NCBI GenBank assembly: GCA_019119415.1
Contig: DWXB01000019.1
Span: 1 to 64,000 of the forward strand
From: Candidatus Ligilactobacillus avistercoris
Lineage (GTDB): Bacteria; Bacillota; Bacilli; Lactobacillales; Lactobacillaceae
Length of the DNA stretch: 64,000 bases
Direction: 5' to 3'
Shown here: positions 1-9,095 of the stretch, one piece after another
Layout: each line of letters begins with the position of its first letter
How positions within the stretch are numbered: the first letter of the stretch is position 1
Notes under the pieces: generated by a model
Told to the model about the DNA's origin: nothing
Seen by the model: only the letters and a program-made list of their open reading frames with translations
The model's database searches: none
Program-made: the position numbers and the translations under genes

Positions 1-108
1 CGAAGTTTGACTTCGTTAAATTATGTTGCTCAAAAGAGCCCTACACATTTAATTCGTCGATACTGTGTTCAGTTTTCAAAGATCTACCATCGCCCACGCG
101 ACTAACCT
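1..108 (-). other. Leader of an rRNA operon that starts off the left edge
   Basis: Read on the minus strand, this stretch has the conserved lactobacillar pre-16S leader wording (TCTTTGAAAACTGA, positions 83-70) followed by a short hairpin next to the edge. A near-consensus promoter lies directly upstream. The 16S gene itself is not in the window, so the assignment rests on the leader and promoter. Transcription runs away from the phosphatase and serS block. Confidence 0.6.
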
Positions 109-138
109 ATTATAGCGAGAAAAGAGCCTGTGCGTCAA
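109..138 (-). promoter_or_regulatory. Strong sigma-A promoter of the rRNA operon
   Basis: On the minus strand, TTGACG (138-133) is followed after 18 bases by a perfect TATAAT (114-109). The region upstream is AT-rich and could act as an UP element. This is the expected form for a stable-RNA promoter and it fires toward the left edge. Confidence 0.75.
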
Positions 139-212
139 GCCCTAATTCTCAATAACGGTTGCTCACCGGCAACGGTTATTAATATACCAGTTCAACCAAA
201 CAGCGTCAACTC

Positions 213-833
213 CTATTTTAGGAACTCAGTATTGTTCCACACCGGAACGGTATACAATCGCCCGTCCTGCGTTTCAAGAACCGAGATACTCGTATTCGCC
301 ACCAGTCCCGCCGGGCGAACTTCATCCACGCTTAATCCCCGAATTGTCTGTAATAAGTACGAAATTACCATCGCATGGGCCACCACCAGCACGTTGCCAC
401 TAGGGTGTTGCTGGTAAACCGGCCGTAACGGGCGCTTAATTCGCTCAATAAACTGCGCGTACGACTCCGCCCCTAGCGCCGTCCCATCAAACCGACTGGG
501 ATGGTTAACCAGCGCATCAAACTCCGGTCGGTCTGCGACCTCATCTTCCAAAACGCCATCCCATTTCCCAAAATCAAACTCCCGCCAATCGTCAACTAAC
601 TGCGGCTGGAGCGTAATTCCCGCTGCCGCACATGCCAGCCGGGCAGTCCGCTGAGTGCGCTCAAGGGGACTGGCATAGACCGCCTCAAACGGAACGTCCT
701 GGAGATACTTTCCTGCCAGCCGGGCATCCCGGACGCTCTGCTCTAACAACGGTGAATCAGCCCGCGCACCCTGAATCCGCAGCTCTTCGTTATACACCGT
801 GCGCCCGTGACGGAGAAAATAAAACTTTGTCAT
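213..833 (-). CDS. Histidine phosphatase family protein (phosphoglycerate mutase-like)
   Basis: A 206-residue protein with the family signature RHG at residues 8-10, so His9 should be the phospho-accepting histidine. The second arginine lies in SPLERTQRT, and a second histidine in VVAHAM near residue 152 completes the catalytic pocket. The family dephosphorylates small phosphometabolites or phosphoproteins in the cytosol; the substrate cannot be read from sequence. It is a single-domain protein of usual length. It lies downstream of serS on the same strand but behind a hairpin, so it is probably transcribed separately. Its stop lies about 75 bases from the rRNA promoter region. Confidence 0.85.
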   Translation of the reverse strand: MTKFYFLRHGRTVYNEELRIQGARADSPLLEQSVRDARLAGKYLQDVPFEAVYASPLERTQRTARLACAAAGITLQPQLVDDWREFDFGKWDGVLEDEVADRPEFDALVNHPSRFDGTALGAESYAQFIERIKRPLRPVYQQHPSGNVLVVAHAMVISYLLQTIRGLSVDEVRPAGLVANTSISVLETQDGRLYTVPVWNNTEFLK

Positions 834-869
834 CTTTACCCCTCTTTTTTACCGCCAAGATACCATAAA

Positions 870-898
870 AGGCCCCGGGGAACAATTCCCCGCGGCCT
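870..898 (-). terminator. Intrinsic terminator after serS
   Basis: A GC-rich inverted repeat (AGGCC-CGGGGAA against TTCCCCG-GGCCT) lies between the serS stop and the phosphatase start. On the minus strand it is followed by a short U stretch (CCTTTTA). The U-run is modest. Confidence 0.55.
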
Positions 899-1016
899 AA
901 CAACCAGATGATAAAATGTCAAAAATAAGTGTAGTAGAAACAGGAAAGTGAACGAAGTACAAACCATAAATTTAAGGCTTTCGTGCTTCACCTAACCCTG
1001 TGGTTCAAATTCCCCA

Positions 1017-2288
1017 CTACTTCGTAATCTTGTCAACGCCGTGCATGTACGGCCGCAGAACTTCCGGAATGGTAACCGTTCCGTCTTCGTTCTGGTAATT
1101 TTCAAGGATGGCCGCCACCGTCCGGCCAACCGCCAGCCCGGAACCGTTCAGCGTGTGAACAAAGTGAAGCTTGCCGTTTTCATCCCGGTACTGAATGTGT
1201 GCCCGCCGTGCCTGGAAGTCCTCGCAGTTTGAGCAACTCGAAATTTCCCGGTACTTATTCTGTGCCGGCATCCATACTTCAAGGTCGTGGGTCATGGCCG
1301 CACTAAAGCTCATGTCACCGGAAGCCAGCGTAATAATGTGGTACGGCAACCCCAGCTTGTCCAGAATATTCCCGGCGTTCTTCGTCATCTTTTCTAATTC
1401 ATCGTACGACGTTTCCGGGGTACAGAACTTCACCATTTCCACCTTATTGAACTGGTGCATCCGAATTAATCCCCGGGTATCCCGGCCAGCACTCCCGGCT
1501 TCTGACCGGAAACACGGTGTCAGCGCCGTTTCGTAAACCGGTAACTGCTCGCGCGGAATGACTTCATCGCGGTAGTAGTTGGTAAGCGGCACCTCGGCCG
1601 TTGGAATCAGCGTCATGTCCTCACCGTTTACCTGGTAAACGTCCTCCTTGAACTTCGGGAACTGACTGGTCCCGTACATTGAAGCGGCATTCACGATGTA
1701 CGGCGGAATCATTTCCGTGTAGCCTTCCTTTTCATGCTCATCCAGCATGAAGTTGTACACGGCCCGCTCTAACTTCGCACCTAAGCCCTTGTAGTATACA
1801 AACCGGGCACCCGCAACCTTGGCACCCCGCTCAAAGTCAAGAATGTCGAGGCCTTCGCCGATGTCCCAGTGGGCCTTAGGTTCAAAAGCAAACTCCCGCG
1901 GGGTCCCCACCTTTTTGATTTCAACGGCGTCTTCCTCATTCATGCTCATTGGAATGGTTGGGTTCGGCAGGTTTGGCAGTCGCGAAGCCATGTCCTTAAC
2001 CTGCTCCTGAACCGTCACCAGTTCCTCATCCAGCTGCTTAATCTGCTGCCCAACGGCCCGCATCCGGGTGATTGCGTCCGTGGCATCTTCCTTATTCCGC
2101 TTAGCTTGAGCAATCGCTGCCGAAACATCATTTCGCTCCTTCTTAAGCTCCTCACTCTGCTGCAAAAGCTCCCGGCGCTTAGCATCCGCCGCAATTAACT
2201 GGTCAATCTGTTCTGCCGTCACTCCCCGGGCAGCCAGCCGCTGCTTGTATTCATCCGGGTTCTTCCGAATATCCTTAACGTCTAACAT
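1017..2288 (-). CDS. serS: Seryl-tRNA synthetase
   Basis: Charges tRNA-Ser (and tRNA-Sec where present) with serine in the cytosol. The 423-residue protein starts [14 protein letters not shown], continues with the long N-terminal antiparallel coiled coil (about residues 30-100) that binds the tRNA variable arm, and has class II motifs 2 ([14 protein letters not shown]) and 3 (GSGLAVGRT) in the catalytic half. Length is normal. I chose the ATG at 2288 because AGGAGGA stands 5 bases upstream and the sequence from there matches the family start; an in-frame extension to 2366 would run through the leader terminator. Expression should be governed by the T-box leader directly upstream, which responds to uncharged tRNA-Ser. 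Confidence 0.97.
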   Translation of the reverse strand: MLDVKDIRKNPDEYKQRLAARGVTAEQIDQLIAADAKRRELLQQSEELKKERNDVSAAIAQAKRNKEDATDAITRMRAVGQQIKQLDEELVTVQEQVKDMASRLPNLPNPTIPMSMNEEDAVEIKKVGTPREFAFEPKAHWDIGEGLDILDFERGAKVAGARFVYYKGLGAKLERAVYNFMLDEHEKEGYTEMIPPYIVNAASMYGTSQFPKFKEDVYQVNGEDMTLIPTAEVPLTNYYRDEVIPREQLPVYETALTPCFRSEAGSAGRDTRGLIRMHQFNKVEMVKFCTPETSYDELEKMTKNAGNILDKLGLPYHIITLASGDMSFSAAMTHDLEVWMPAQNKYREISSCSNCEDFQARRAHIQYRDENGKLHFVHTLNGSGLAVGRTVAAILENYQNEDGTVTIPEVLRPYMHGVDKITK

Positions 2289-2299
2289 GGTCTTCCTCC

Positions 2300-2528
2300 T
2301 TGAAAAAAATAAACGGAGCCCGTCATCCCATGGGACGAACGGACTCCGTTTCGCGGTACCACCCAAGTTCGCATTCTCTGCGCACTCAATTGAGGTAACG
2401 GTCTCCCGTGCGGCATTACCCGCCCATACTCGATCCGCTGGAGTTTCGGCTCGGGGTTCCCACCATCTCCCCGTCTCTGAAAGCCTACTTATGGCGAATC
2501 ATGATGTTTAACGCTTTATCTTTGATTT
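2300..2528 (-). promoter_or_regulatory. T-box leader (tRNA-Ser sensing) of serS
   Basis: On the minus strand the leader holds the T-box core GGGTGGTACCGCG (around 2364-2352), which pairs with the tRNA acceptor end. It is followed by a terminator hairpin at 2347-2311 (ACGGAGTCCGTT arm, ATGGG loop region, GGGCTCCGTTT arm) and a U-run. Context gives serine as the cognate amino acid. I see both UCC and AGC in the likely specifier region and cannot decide between them. Confidence 0.9.
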
Positions 2529-2529
2529 T

Positions 2530-2557
2530 AGTATAATCCGCTCCAACTACTTGTCAA
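2530..2557 (-). promoter_or_regulatory. Promoter of the serS T-box transcript
   Basis: Minus-strand TTGACA (2557-2552), 16-base spacer, TATACT (2535-2530). The -35 box lies inside the last codons of the upstream lysP gene, so the two genes abut with no spare sequence. Confidence 0.7.
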
Positions 2558-4019
2558 CCCGTTCCTTCCCCGTTGCCCGGGTCGTTGTTAGGTCCACTTC
2601 CTTAAGCGGAATTAACTTCGTGTGGTGCTTAAACTTGTAGTAGAAGAACAGCCCAAAGAATAATGGGACTGACATGTACGTAATCAGAATCTGGTACCAA
2701 TCAAGGTGGGTAAACGCCTTAACGTTTTGCCCGACGATTACCAGGATACACATTACAAATGCCATGATTGGTCCAAACGGGAACCACTTAGCCTTGTACT
2801 TCAGGGCATTGAGGTCCTTCCCCTGGGCAACGTATGCCCGCCGGAACCGGTAGTGTGAAATCGCGATTCCGACCCACGCAATGAATCCGGTTAACCCACT
2901 CGCGGCAACCAGGAAGATGTAAACGCGCTGTCCAAAGATACTTGTCAGGAACGTTGCCAACCCAACCAGGGTCGTTACTAACAAGGCCGGCAGCGGAATC
3001 CCGCGCTGATTGACTTTCCCAAAAATCCGCGGGGCGTCGCCGTCCTGCCCCATCGACATTAACATCCGGGTTGATGCGTACATCCCCGAATTAGCCGACG
3101 ACAGAACCGCCGTAAGAATAACCGCGTTCATCACGGAAGCCGCCGAAGCCAAGCCGACCCGCTTAAAGACCAGCGTGAACGGACTGATGGCAATATCCTT
3201 AGCCGATGAACCCAGTAAATCCGGACTAGTGTACGGAATAATGCAGGCAATCACGAAGATCGACAGGATGTAGAACAACAGAATCCGCCAGAAAACCTGC
3301 TTGATGGCCGCCGGCACGCTCTTTTCCGGGGTAGCCGACTCACCGGCCGTGACCCCAACCAATTCCGTTCCCTGGAAGGAGAAGCCGGCCACCATGAAGA
3401 CGTTCAGGATTGCCGGAATCCCCCCAACAAACGGGGCCTGTTTATAGGTAAAGTTGCGCAAACCAATTACGTGGCCCCCGCCCATAATTCCAAGAATGGT
3501 CAGGAACCCCACCACCAGGAAAATAACGACGGTGACGATTTTTACCAGGGACAGCCAGTACTCGGTTTCACCATAGGACTTCACCGATAAAAAGTTAATT
3601 AGAAAAACGAGGCTCAGCGCTACCAGGCTAAAAATCCAGTTAGGAACGTGCGGGAACCAGAACTGCAGCACCAACGCCGCCGTAGAAACGTCCACCGCAA
3701 TGGTAATCGCCCAGTTAAACCAGTAGTTCCACCCCATCGCAAACCCAAGCGCCGGATCAACAAACCGCTTGGTATACGTGGCAAACGATCCTGAAACCGG
3801 CATGTACGTCGCCATTTCCCCTAACGACGTCATTAGGAAGTACACCATCACCCCAATGGCAATGTAGGCAATCAGCCCACCGCCAGGGCCGGCCGTAGAA
3901 ATTGCGGAACCTGACGCAACAAACAACCCGGTCCCGATACTGCCACCGAGGGCAATCATCGAAAGGTGTCGGGTCTTTAAGTCCCGTTTTAGTGAATACT
4001 CATGCGAATCCTTTTTCAT
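2547..4019 (-). CDS. lysP: Lysine-type amino acid permease (APC family)
   Basis: A 490-residue, 12-segment membrane permease of the amino acid-polyamine-organocation superfamily. The N-terminal signature SLKRDLKTRHLSMIALGGSI and the GTGLF motif in TM1 place it in the AAT subgroup. The segment PALGFAMGWNYWFNWAI resembles lysine permeases. It should import lysine with protons across the cytoplasmic membrane. The lysine riboswitch upstream is independent support for the substrate. The start is the ATG at 4019, because GAGGAGGA stands 7 bases upstream; an in-frame ATG at 4052 has no ribosome binding site. The gene is monocistronic and abuts the serS promoter. Confidence 0.85.
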   Translation of the reverse strand: MKKDSHEYSLKRDLKTRHLSMIALGGSIGTGLFVASGSAISTAGPGGGLIAYIAIGVMVYFLMTSLGEMATYMPVSGSFATYTKRFVDPALGFAMGWNYWFNWAITIAVDVSTAALVLQFWFPHVPNWIFSLVALSLVFLINFLSVKSYGETEYWLSLVKIVTVVIFLVVGFLTILGIMGGGHVIGLRNFTYKQAPFVGGIPAILNVFMVAGFSFQGTELVGVTAGESATPEKSVPAAIKQVFWRILLFYILSIFVIACIIPYTSPDLLGSSAKDIAISPFTLVFKRVGLASAASVMNAVILTAVLSSANSGMYASTRMLMSMGQDGDAPRIFGKVNQRGIPLPALLVTTLVGLATFLTSIFGQRVYIFLVAASGLTGFIAWVGIAISHYRFRRAYVAQGKDLNALKYKAKWFPFGPIMAFVMCILVIVGQNVKAFTHLDWYQILITYMSVPLFFGLFFYYKFKHHTKLIPLKEVDLTTTRATGKERVDK

Positions 4020-4057
4020 GGGTTCGTCCTCCTCAGCAATATATTGAGGCAAACACT

Positions 4058-4298
4058 AATCAACACCAAAAGGGGCGCGGTCTCGAACCACGCCCCATTC
4101 ATTTCACAGTTATCTCTGATTCATGGATATCGATAGCGCTCCGCGGTCACCCGCGACAGTCGTCCGGCTCTTAACCGGACGCCCAGCCCCACCCAGGAGA
4201 AACCAGGTGACGCTTCGGCGGTGCACCCTTTCGCTTCGCTTCACTGACGTTTCTCCGTCTCAGCAAAGTTACTCTTGATTACCGCAACCTCTGTTCGA
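4058..4298 (-). promoter_or_regulatory. Lysine riboswitch (L box) with terminator
   Basis: The minus strand carries the conserved L-box core in order: AGAGGTTGCGGTAATCAAGAG (fragmentwise at 4295-4275), GCGAAAGGGTGCACCGCCGAAG near 4226-4205, a CTGGG element, and ACTGTCGC near 4160. A terminator hairpin (GGGGCGTGG against CCGCGCCCC, then UUUU) at about 4090-4062 separates the aptamer from lysP. In the family, lysine binding promotes termination. This leader, with the promoter below, explains the 323-base gap between lysP and its neighbour. Confidence 0.9.
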
Positions 4299-4305
4299 TA
4301 GTGTT

Positions 4306-4334
4306 ACGATACCAAACTTAACGCGCAAATACAA
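4306..4334 (-). promoter_or_regulatory. Probable promoter of the lysP riboswitch transcript
   Basis: Minus-strand TTGTAT (4334-4329), a 17-base spacer and TATCGT (4311-4306), ending just before the L-box aptamer. The -10 box is poor, but spacing and position fit. Confidence 0.45.
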
Positions 4335-4342
4335 TCCTTAAC

Positions 4343-5242
4343 TTAATCATCCTGATCATCATGATGTTCGTCGTGCTGTTTACCCGCATTCCGAGCCCGG
4401 TTTTCCGCTTCATCCCGTTCCTCTTCTCGCTTGGCTTCCTGCTGGTGCTGCTGGAAATGCTGCTCGAACGCCATCATCCGTTCCCGGGGAGCCTGGAAGG
4501 TGTACCGGTCACTGGTAATCGCCTGTCCCTTCATACACAGAAGGAGCAGCGGAATGTCCCCCAAGAGAATAATAAAAAGGAAGAGGAATGCGGGTAATTC
4601 AGCGTCATGGAACCGCCGGACCTGCGCCGTCAAGTTACAAATTACGGCCGCCGTTGCCCCGACCATTGCAACGGAAAGGCCCACCTGAATCGCAAGGTTT
4701 TTACTAATCCCCAGGCCGACAAATAGTTGAACTCCGAGCCCGATGACTAGCGTGTAGCAGGTCAACAAAAGAACCAACCCCAGGGTCCCCCACCAGAAGT
4801 CGGCCCGGCCCATCCGTTTTCCTAAAACAAACGTGTCCCGGATCATTAGTTTAGTTGAAGGAATAATTCCCGGTTCGGGGGATTCATTCGCTGGCAGGTG
4901 CGGCACCCGCTGCTGTTGCTGTTGCATCTGCTGTTGCATTGCCATCAAGAACCGCTGCAGGTCCTCTTCATTATCAATTGTTGTTACCCGTACTGGCCGG
5001 TCACCCTGCGGTTTTCCCTGGGAACCCGGTGCTTCTTCCTGGTGGAGCTCGTTGGGATCAAGGTACGCCTGGTCCGCCCCACAGTACGGACAAAAGTTGG
5101 CGTTCACCGGAATATCACGGTGACATTTCTTACACTTTTTCTTTTCGCCCGCAGCATTATCCCGCTGCTGGCGGGCACCGCAAAAGGCACACCGCTCCTG
5201 GTTCCCCTCAAGCTGGTGGCCGCAGCGTTCACACGTATACAT
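4343..5242 (-). CDS. Zinc-ribbon and DUF805 membrane protein
   Basis: A 299-residue protein of unknown function. Two N-terminal zinc ribbons are visible: Cys4/Cys7 with Cys18/Cys21, and Cys37/Cys40 with Cys51/Cys54. A linker with a poly-glutamine run near residues 103-114 follows. The rest is a DUF805-type membrane domain with GRADFWWG at its start and RRFHDAELPAF after the third helix. The C-terminal tail is very acidic and charged (EEERDEAEN, then HDEHHDDQDD). Such proteins are thought to sit in the membrane with the ribbons in the cytosol; no reaction is known. GAGGAG precedes the ATG. A second, smaller DUF805 protein is encoded at 55762. Confidence 0.75.
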   Translation of the reverse strand: MYTCERCGHQLEGNQERCAFCGARQQRDNAAGEKKKCKKCHRDIPVNANFCPYCGADQAYLDPNELHQEEAPGSQGKPQGDRPVRVTTIDNEEDLQRFLMAMQQQMQQQQQRVPHLPANESPEPGIIPSTKLMIRDTFVLGKRMGRADFWWGTLGLVLLLTCYTLVIGLGVQLFVGLGISKNLAIQVGLSVAMVGATAAVICNLTAQVRRFHDAELPAFLFLFIILLGDIPLLLLCMKGQAITSDRYTFQAPRERMMAFEQHFQQHQQEAKREEERDEAENRARNAGKQHDEHHDDQDD

Positions 5243-5390
5243 TAACTCCTCACCCGTTCTAAATCATATTTCAGTTTGCTTTCAATATACCATATTTCCC
5301 GCACCAGCCCGCAACAGAACCAAAACTTAACCTACCGCCACCTATGAAAAGAGTATAATGGGGGTGATTTTGAAAAAAGGAGCGTTACGT

Positions 5391-6239
5391 ATGATTACAA
5401 CAGCAGCGATCATGCTCTTTGTCGGGTTTCTTGCCGGAACACTCGGCGCAATTCTTGGAATTGGGGGCGGGATGATTGTTACCCCAATCGTCACCCTCCT
5501 ATTCGGTCTCAACATTAAATACGCCATCGGAGCAAGTATCATTGCGGTGATTGCCACCAGCTCTGGTTCGACCATCGCCTTCCTCAAGGACGACCTTATT
5601 AATCTTCGGGTTGCCATGTTTTTGGAAGTGGCCACGGCCAGTGGAGCTGTCATCGGGGCCCTCTTAACCGGGTCAATGAACGGAAAGATCCTATACTTCC
5701 TGTTCGGGTGCCTTCTGCTCTTCGCATCATTTAACATGGTGCGAAAGCTAATGGCTGGCGAAGAAGTTCTTCACCGGGCAAAACCGGACAAATGGGCCGT
5801 GCGGTTCAGGCTCAACAGTTCGTACTACGATAAGAGCACGCACGAGGAAGTGAACTACGACGTCCAAAACATTCCCGGCGGGTTAGCCATTATGTTTGGC
5901 GCTGGCCTTGCTTCCGGGATGCTGGGAATTGGTTCAGGGGCCTTTAAGGTCATGGCCCTTGATAACGCCATGAAGATGCCCCTGAAACCGTCCAGTGCAA
6001 CCAGTAACCTGATGATGGGGGTGACGGCTGCCGCTTCGGCAACGGTCTACTTCTTTAGCGGGGCTATCCGGCCGGAAATTGCTGTTCCCCTGGCACTGGG
6101 AATCCTCGTGGGTTCCTTGCTTGGAAGCCGGATCATGCAGAAGCTGCCGACACGGGTGCTGCGGATGATTTTCGTTCCGGTCTTCCTGTACCTCGGATTA
6201 CAAATGGCCCTGAAAGCATTTGGAATTAACATTGGGTGA
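5391..6239 (+). CDS. TauE/SafE-family sulfite/anion exporter
   Basis: A 282-residue multi-pass membrane protein of the TauE/SafE (DUF81) family. It has the paired repeats typical of the family: the GAILGIGGGMIVTPI stretch in the N-terminal half and GMLGIGSGAFKVM in the second half. Members are proposed to export sulfite or organosulfur anions; the substrate here is not determinable. I chose ATG 5391 because AAAGGAG stands 8 bases before it; a longer in-frame start at 5358 would overlap the TATAAT box at 5354-5359. It is translationally coupled to the DUF1634 gene that begins at its stop codon, a common pairing. Confidence 0.85.
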   Translation: MITTAAIMLFVGFLAGTLGAILGIGGGMIVTPIVTLLFGLNIKYAIGASIIAVIATSSGSTIAFLKDDLINLRVAMFLEVATASGAVIGALLTGSMNGKILYFLFGCLLLFASFNMVRKLMAGEEVLHRAKPDKWAVRFRLNSSYYDKSTHEEVNYDVQNIPGGLAIMFGAGLASGMLGIGSGAFKVMALDNAMKMPLKPSSATSNLMMGVTAAASATVYFFSGAIRPEIAVPLALGILVGSLLGSRIMQKLPTRVLRMIFVPVFLYLGLQMALKAFGINIG

Positions 6240-6244
6240 TTGAA

Positions 6245-6649
6245 ATGAACGAGAAAAAACAACAAGTTGAACTTAAACACGGTCAAAAAGGTGTTGACAA
6301 GGAACAGGACGTGGCCCTGTTAATCGGACACATCATGCGGATTGGGGTAATCTTTGCGGCGATTGTCATGCTAATCGGACTGCTGCTCCTGTTCATCCGC
6401 CACGGTGGCGGGTACGCAACAAAGGATTTCTTCCCCACAACCCTCACGGGAATTGTGACCGGAATCTGCGCTTTGAAGCCGGCTGCCATCATGATGGGCG
6501 GGTTGTTTCTCCTCCTGCTAACGCCGGTTTTGCGGGTGATCGTTTCTATCTATTCCTTTATTAAGGAAAAGGATATGCTTTACGTTGTCTTAACAACGAT
6601 TGTATTGCTTATCCTCATTTTCAGTTTTATTATGGGACATAATAGGTAA
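6245..6649 (+). CDS. DUF1634 domain membrane protein
   Basis: A 134-residue protein with three predicted membrane segments (about residues 25-48, 75-100, 110-132) after a charged N-terminus. It matches the DUF1634 type, which commonly follows TauE/SafE exporters. The function is unknown; an accessory subunit of the exporter is the natural inference. ATG 6245 is preferred because GGGTGA lies 5 bases upstream. A GTG at 6236 overlapping the exporter stop is possible. A strong terminator follows, so these two genes form a closed operon. Confidence 0.75.
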   Translation: MNEKKQQVELKHGQKGVDKEQDVALLIGHIMRIGVIFAAIVMLIGLLLLFIRHGGGYATKDFFPTTLTGIVTGICALKPAAIMMGGLFLLLLTPVLRVIVSIYSFIKEKDMLYVVLTTIVLLILIFSFIMGHNR

Positions 6650-6695
6650 TGTCTACCCATAACTTTGTAATTAAGGGGCCGGTTGGGTCCCCACA

Positions 6696-6738
6696 ACAAA
6701 GCGGAGATTGCGCTACGCACAGCCTCCGCTTTGTTTAT
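6696..6738 (+). terminator. Terminator of the TauE-DUF1634 operon
   Basis: A perfect 11-base stem ACAAAGCGGAG / CTCCGCTTTGT (6696-6706 and 6724-6734) followed by TTTAT. Confidence 0.8.
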
Positions 6739-6795
6739 CATGATGTCTGATAGCCACTGGCGCTATCAACTCCCGACGAATTGGAGGAAGTTTTA

Positions 6796-8133
6796 ATGGC
6801 CTCACGGCGAACACAACATAATGATTCTGAATTTAACCCCTACCAGCAACGGCGCCGGCGGATTGGCTACCCGTTTGAGGACGACGGGCAGCACGGTTAC
6901 TACGATGCAGACGAATCCAGGGACCCGTACCCCCTGACCCCCGAAGAAGAGGAAAAGGGGTACGTCGGCGACGCCCTTCCATCCCAACACCGGCGGAGTC
7001 GGCGAACAGCAACCGGCGCAACCAGCGACCGGCAGGAGAAGCGGCGCCGGCGGTTTTTCTGGGCACTACTTGCAGCGGTAATTGCCCTTGCTTACGGGTG
7101 CTTCTTCTTTTACAGCCGGTTTGAATACGCCCATCAGGAATCCAACCTGATGTTTCAGGCAACGGGCATGCAAAAGGAGCGCAACGTTTCTAAGATGCTG
7201 AAGGAGGGAAAGCCCGTCTCCGTCCTGCTGATGGGAACGGATACCGGGGCGCTCGGCCGGGACTTTAAGGGCCGAACCGACACGATGATTGTGTGCGTAA
7301 TGAACCCCAAGAAAAAAACGATGACGCTGGTCAGCATCCCCCGGGATACACTGGTGGCCATCTACAAGCACGAGGACGACTACCCAAGCAAGATTAACGC
7401 CGCCTACCAGTACGGGAGTTCGTACACGGCGGTTAAAACCGTCCAACGTTACCTCAACATCCCGATTGACTTCTACGCCACCATCAACATGGGCGGGCTG
7501 GAAAGCCTAATTAAAGCCGTTGGGGGGGTAACGGTCAAGCCAACGTTGACCTTTAGCTACGGCGGGTACCACTTCACCAAGGGCAAAAAGACCCACATGA
7601 ACGCGAAGAAGACCCTGGCCTACGTCCGGATGCGGCACCAGGATCCGCTTGGTGATTACGGCCGCCAGGACCGACAACGGCAAGTCCTGATGAAGCTTGC
7701 CTTTAAGGGATCGGACCTTACCAGCCTGATTAACCAGAACTTCATGAAGACGGTCTCCAAGCAAATGCGAACCGACCTCACCTTCGACGACCTGCTGATT
7801 CTTGGCTCGAAGTACCGGGTAGCGACCCACCACATGAAGTCCACCCACCTTCAGGGCCACACCGAGGTAATTGGCGGCGAGGATTACGAGGTGCCGGACC
7901 ACTCCGAAAAGCAGCGGATTACCAACATCATCCGATCCGCACTGGGCTTAAAGCACGCAAAGACCGGAACGACCCTTGCCGGAACTTCTACCGAAGAGGG
8001 GTACGAGCGGGAAATCAAGGATTCGGGAACCCCGTACGGTGGCTCCACCGAAACAAACACCTACGACTCCCAGGCGGCTGATCAGGGGCTCGGAACGGGG
8101 CATGCCGCCCCGGCCGTCTATGGCGCCCAGTAG
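6796..8133 (+). CDS. LCP (LytR-CpsA-Psr) family cell-wall glycopolymer transferase
   Basis: A 445-residue protein with a long charged cytoplasmic N-terminus (about 80 residues), one membrane anchor (FFWALLAAVIALAYGCFFFY) and an extracellular LCP domain. Diagnostic pieces are LLMGTDTGALGR, GRTDTMI, VSIPRDTLV and YVRMRHQDPLGDYGRQDRQRQ, which carry the arginines and aspartates that bind polyprenyl-pyrophosphate. LCP enzymes attach wall teichoic acid or capsular polymers to peptidoglycan. The tail is Gly/Thr/Ser-rich. GGAGG 8 bases before ATG 6796 sets the start, rather than the TTG at 6781. It is monocistronic between terminators. Confidence 0.92.
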   Translation: MASRRTQHNDSEFNPYQQRRRRIGYPFEDDGQHGYYDADESRDPYPLTPEEEEKGYVGDALPSQHRRSRRTATGATSDRQEKRRRRFFWALLAAVIALAYGCFFFYSRFEYAHQESNLMFQATGMQKERNVSKMLKEGKPVSVLLMGTDTGALGRDFKGRTDTMIVCVMNPKKKTMTLVSIPRDTLVAIYKHEDDYPSKINAAYQYGSSYTAVKTVQRYLNIPIDFYATINMGGLESLIKAVGGVTVKPTLTFSYGGYHFTKGKKTHMNAKKTLAYVRMRHQDPLGDYGRQDRQRQVLMKLAFKGSDLTSLINQNFMKTVSKQMRTDLTFDDLLILGSKYRVATHHMKSTHLQGHTEVIGGEDYEVPDHSEKQRITNIIRSALGLKHAKTGTTLAGTSTEEGYEREIKDSGTPYGGSTETNTYDSQAADQGLGTGHAAPAVYGAQ

Positions 8134-8151
8134 TTAACGCAACATAATACA

Positions 8152-8198
8152 AAACCGGGGACGTGATTTGACATCGCGTTCCCGGTTTACTATTTTAT
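8152..8198. terminator. Bidirectional terminator between the LCP gene and purR
   Basis: Inverted repeat AAACCGGG / CCCGGTTT with GACG / CGTT continuing the stem. U-rich tracts lie on both sides, serving the converging LCP and purR genes. Confidence 0.7.
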
Positions 8199-8208
8199 TG
8201 TTCTTGTT

Positions 8209-9036
8209 CTAACCAAAAACCTGTTCGAGGTAGTTTCCCGCGCTAACGTGGATCTTCTTATCCAGCGTGTTCACCTTATCAACCTTCAACAACGAGGTGT
8301 AATCGTCAACCATCCGCTGCCCATCAAAGGCGGCTTCCGCGAAGACCGTAATCCCAACAAGGCTGGCGTTAAATTCCTCGATCATGCTCTTCATTCCGTT
8401 GACGGTGCCGCCACCCTTCATGAAGTCATCAACCACCAGAACGTGGGCGCCCTCCTGCAGGCTCCGCTTGGACAGCTCCATCTTTTCAACCCGTTTGCTT
8501 GAACCCGAAACGTAGTTGACCGAGACTGTTGCCCCCTCAGTAATCTTGGAGTCCCGCCGCACAATTACAAACGGAACGTCCAGGTACCGGGACGCACTCT
8601 GCGCAATCGGCACCCCCTTGGTTGCAACGGTCATCACCGCATCGACCTTCTTGTCAATGTACTGCCGGGCAATCAACCGCCCAACCCGCTGCAGGACTTC
8701 GGGTTGCCCTAATAAGTCAGACAGGTAAACGTATCCTCCTGGAAGCAGGCGACTTTCCTCTGAAAGCCGGTCCGTCATCTCAGCGATGAACGTTCGGGCC
8801 TCCTGCTCACTAATGGACGGGGTAAAAATCACCCCACCAGCAGCACCGGGGATCGTTTCAATTACCCCAATGCCCCACTGAGCGAACGTTCGCTTTACAA
8901 TGGTCAAATCCTCACTAATTGATGACTTCGCCGACTCGTACCGGTCAGCAAAGAACGTTAATGAAATAAGCTTATGCGGCCGGGATAACAGGTAATTAGT
9001 CATGTCAATCAGCCGCTCACTGCGCCGTACCTTCAC
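8209..9036 (-). CDS. purR: Pur operon repressor PurR
   Basis: A 275-residue regulator with an N-terminal winged helix (MKVRRSERLIDMTNYLL, residues 1-70) and a C-terminal phosphoribosyltransferase-like domain holding the PRPP-binding loop VVDDFMKGGGT. In Bacillus-type PurR, PRPP relieves repression of purine genes. The sequence closely follows the family from MKVRRSERL. I therefore take the second of two tandem GTG codons (9036), which is 7 bases from GGAGG; the first (9039) is only 4 bases away. Its own promoter lies at 9096-9123. Confidence 0.94.
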   Translation of the reverse strand: MKVRRSERLIDMTNYLLSRPHKLISLTFFADRYESAKSSISEDLTIVKRTFAQWGIGVIETIPGAAGGVIFTPSISEQEARTFIAEMTDRLSEESRLLPGGYVYLSDLLGQPEVLQRVGRLIARQYIDKKVDAVMTVATKGVPIAQSASRYLDVPFVIVRRDSKITEGATVSVNYVSGSSKRVEKMELSKRSLQEGAHVLVVDDFMKGGGTVNGMKSMIEEFNASLVGITVFAEAAFDGQRMVDDYTSLLKVDKVNTLDKKIHVSAGNYLEQVFG

Positions 9037-9095
9037 CACAATTCCTCCGTTTCTAATAAAAAATAATGAATGAAGTCCGTGATTTGCATAACTAA

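Noticed and set aside
965..1016. A tRNA-like T-arm (GGTTCAAATTCCCC) just after the serS stop.
   Set aside because: No D arm, anticodon stem or matching acceptor stem can be built around it.
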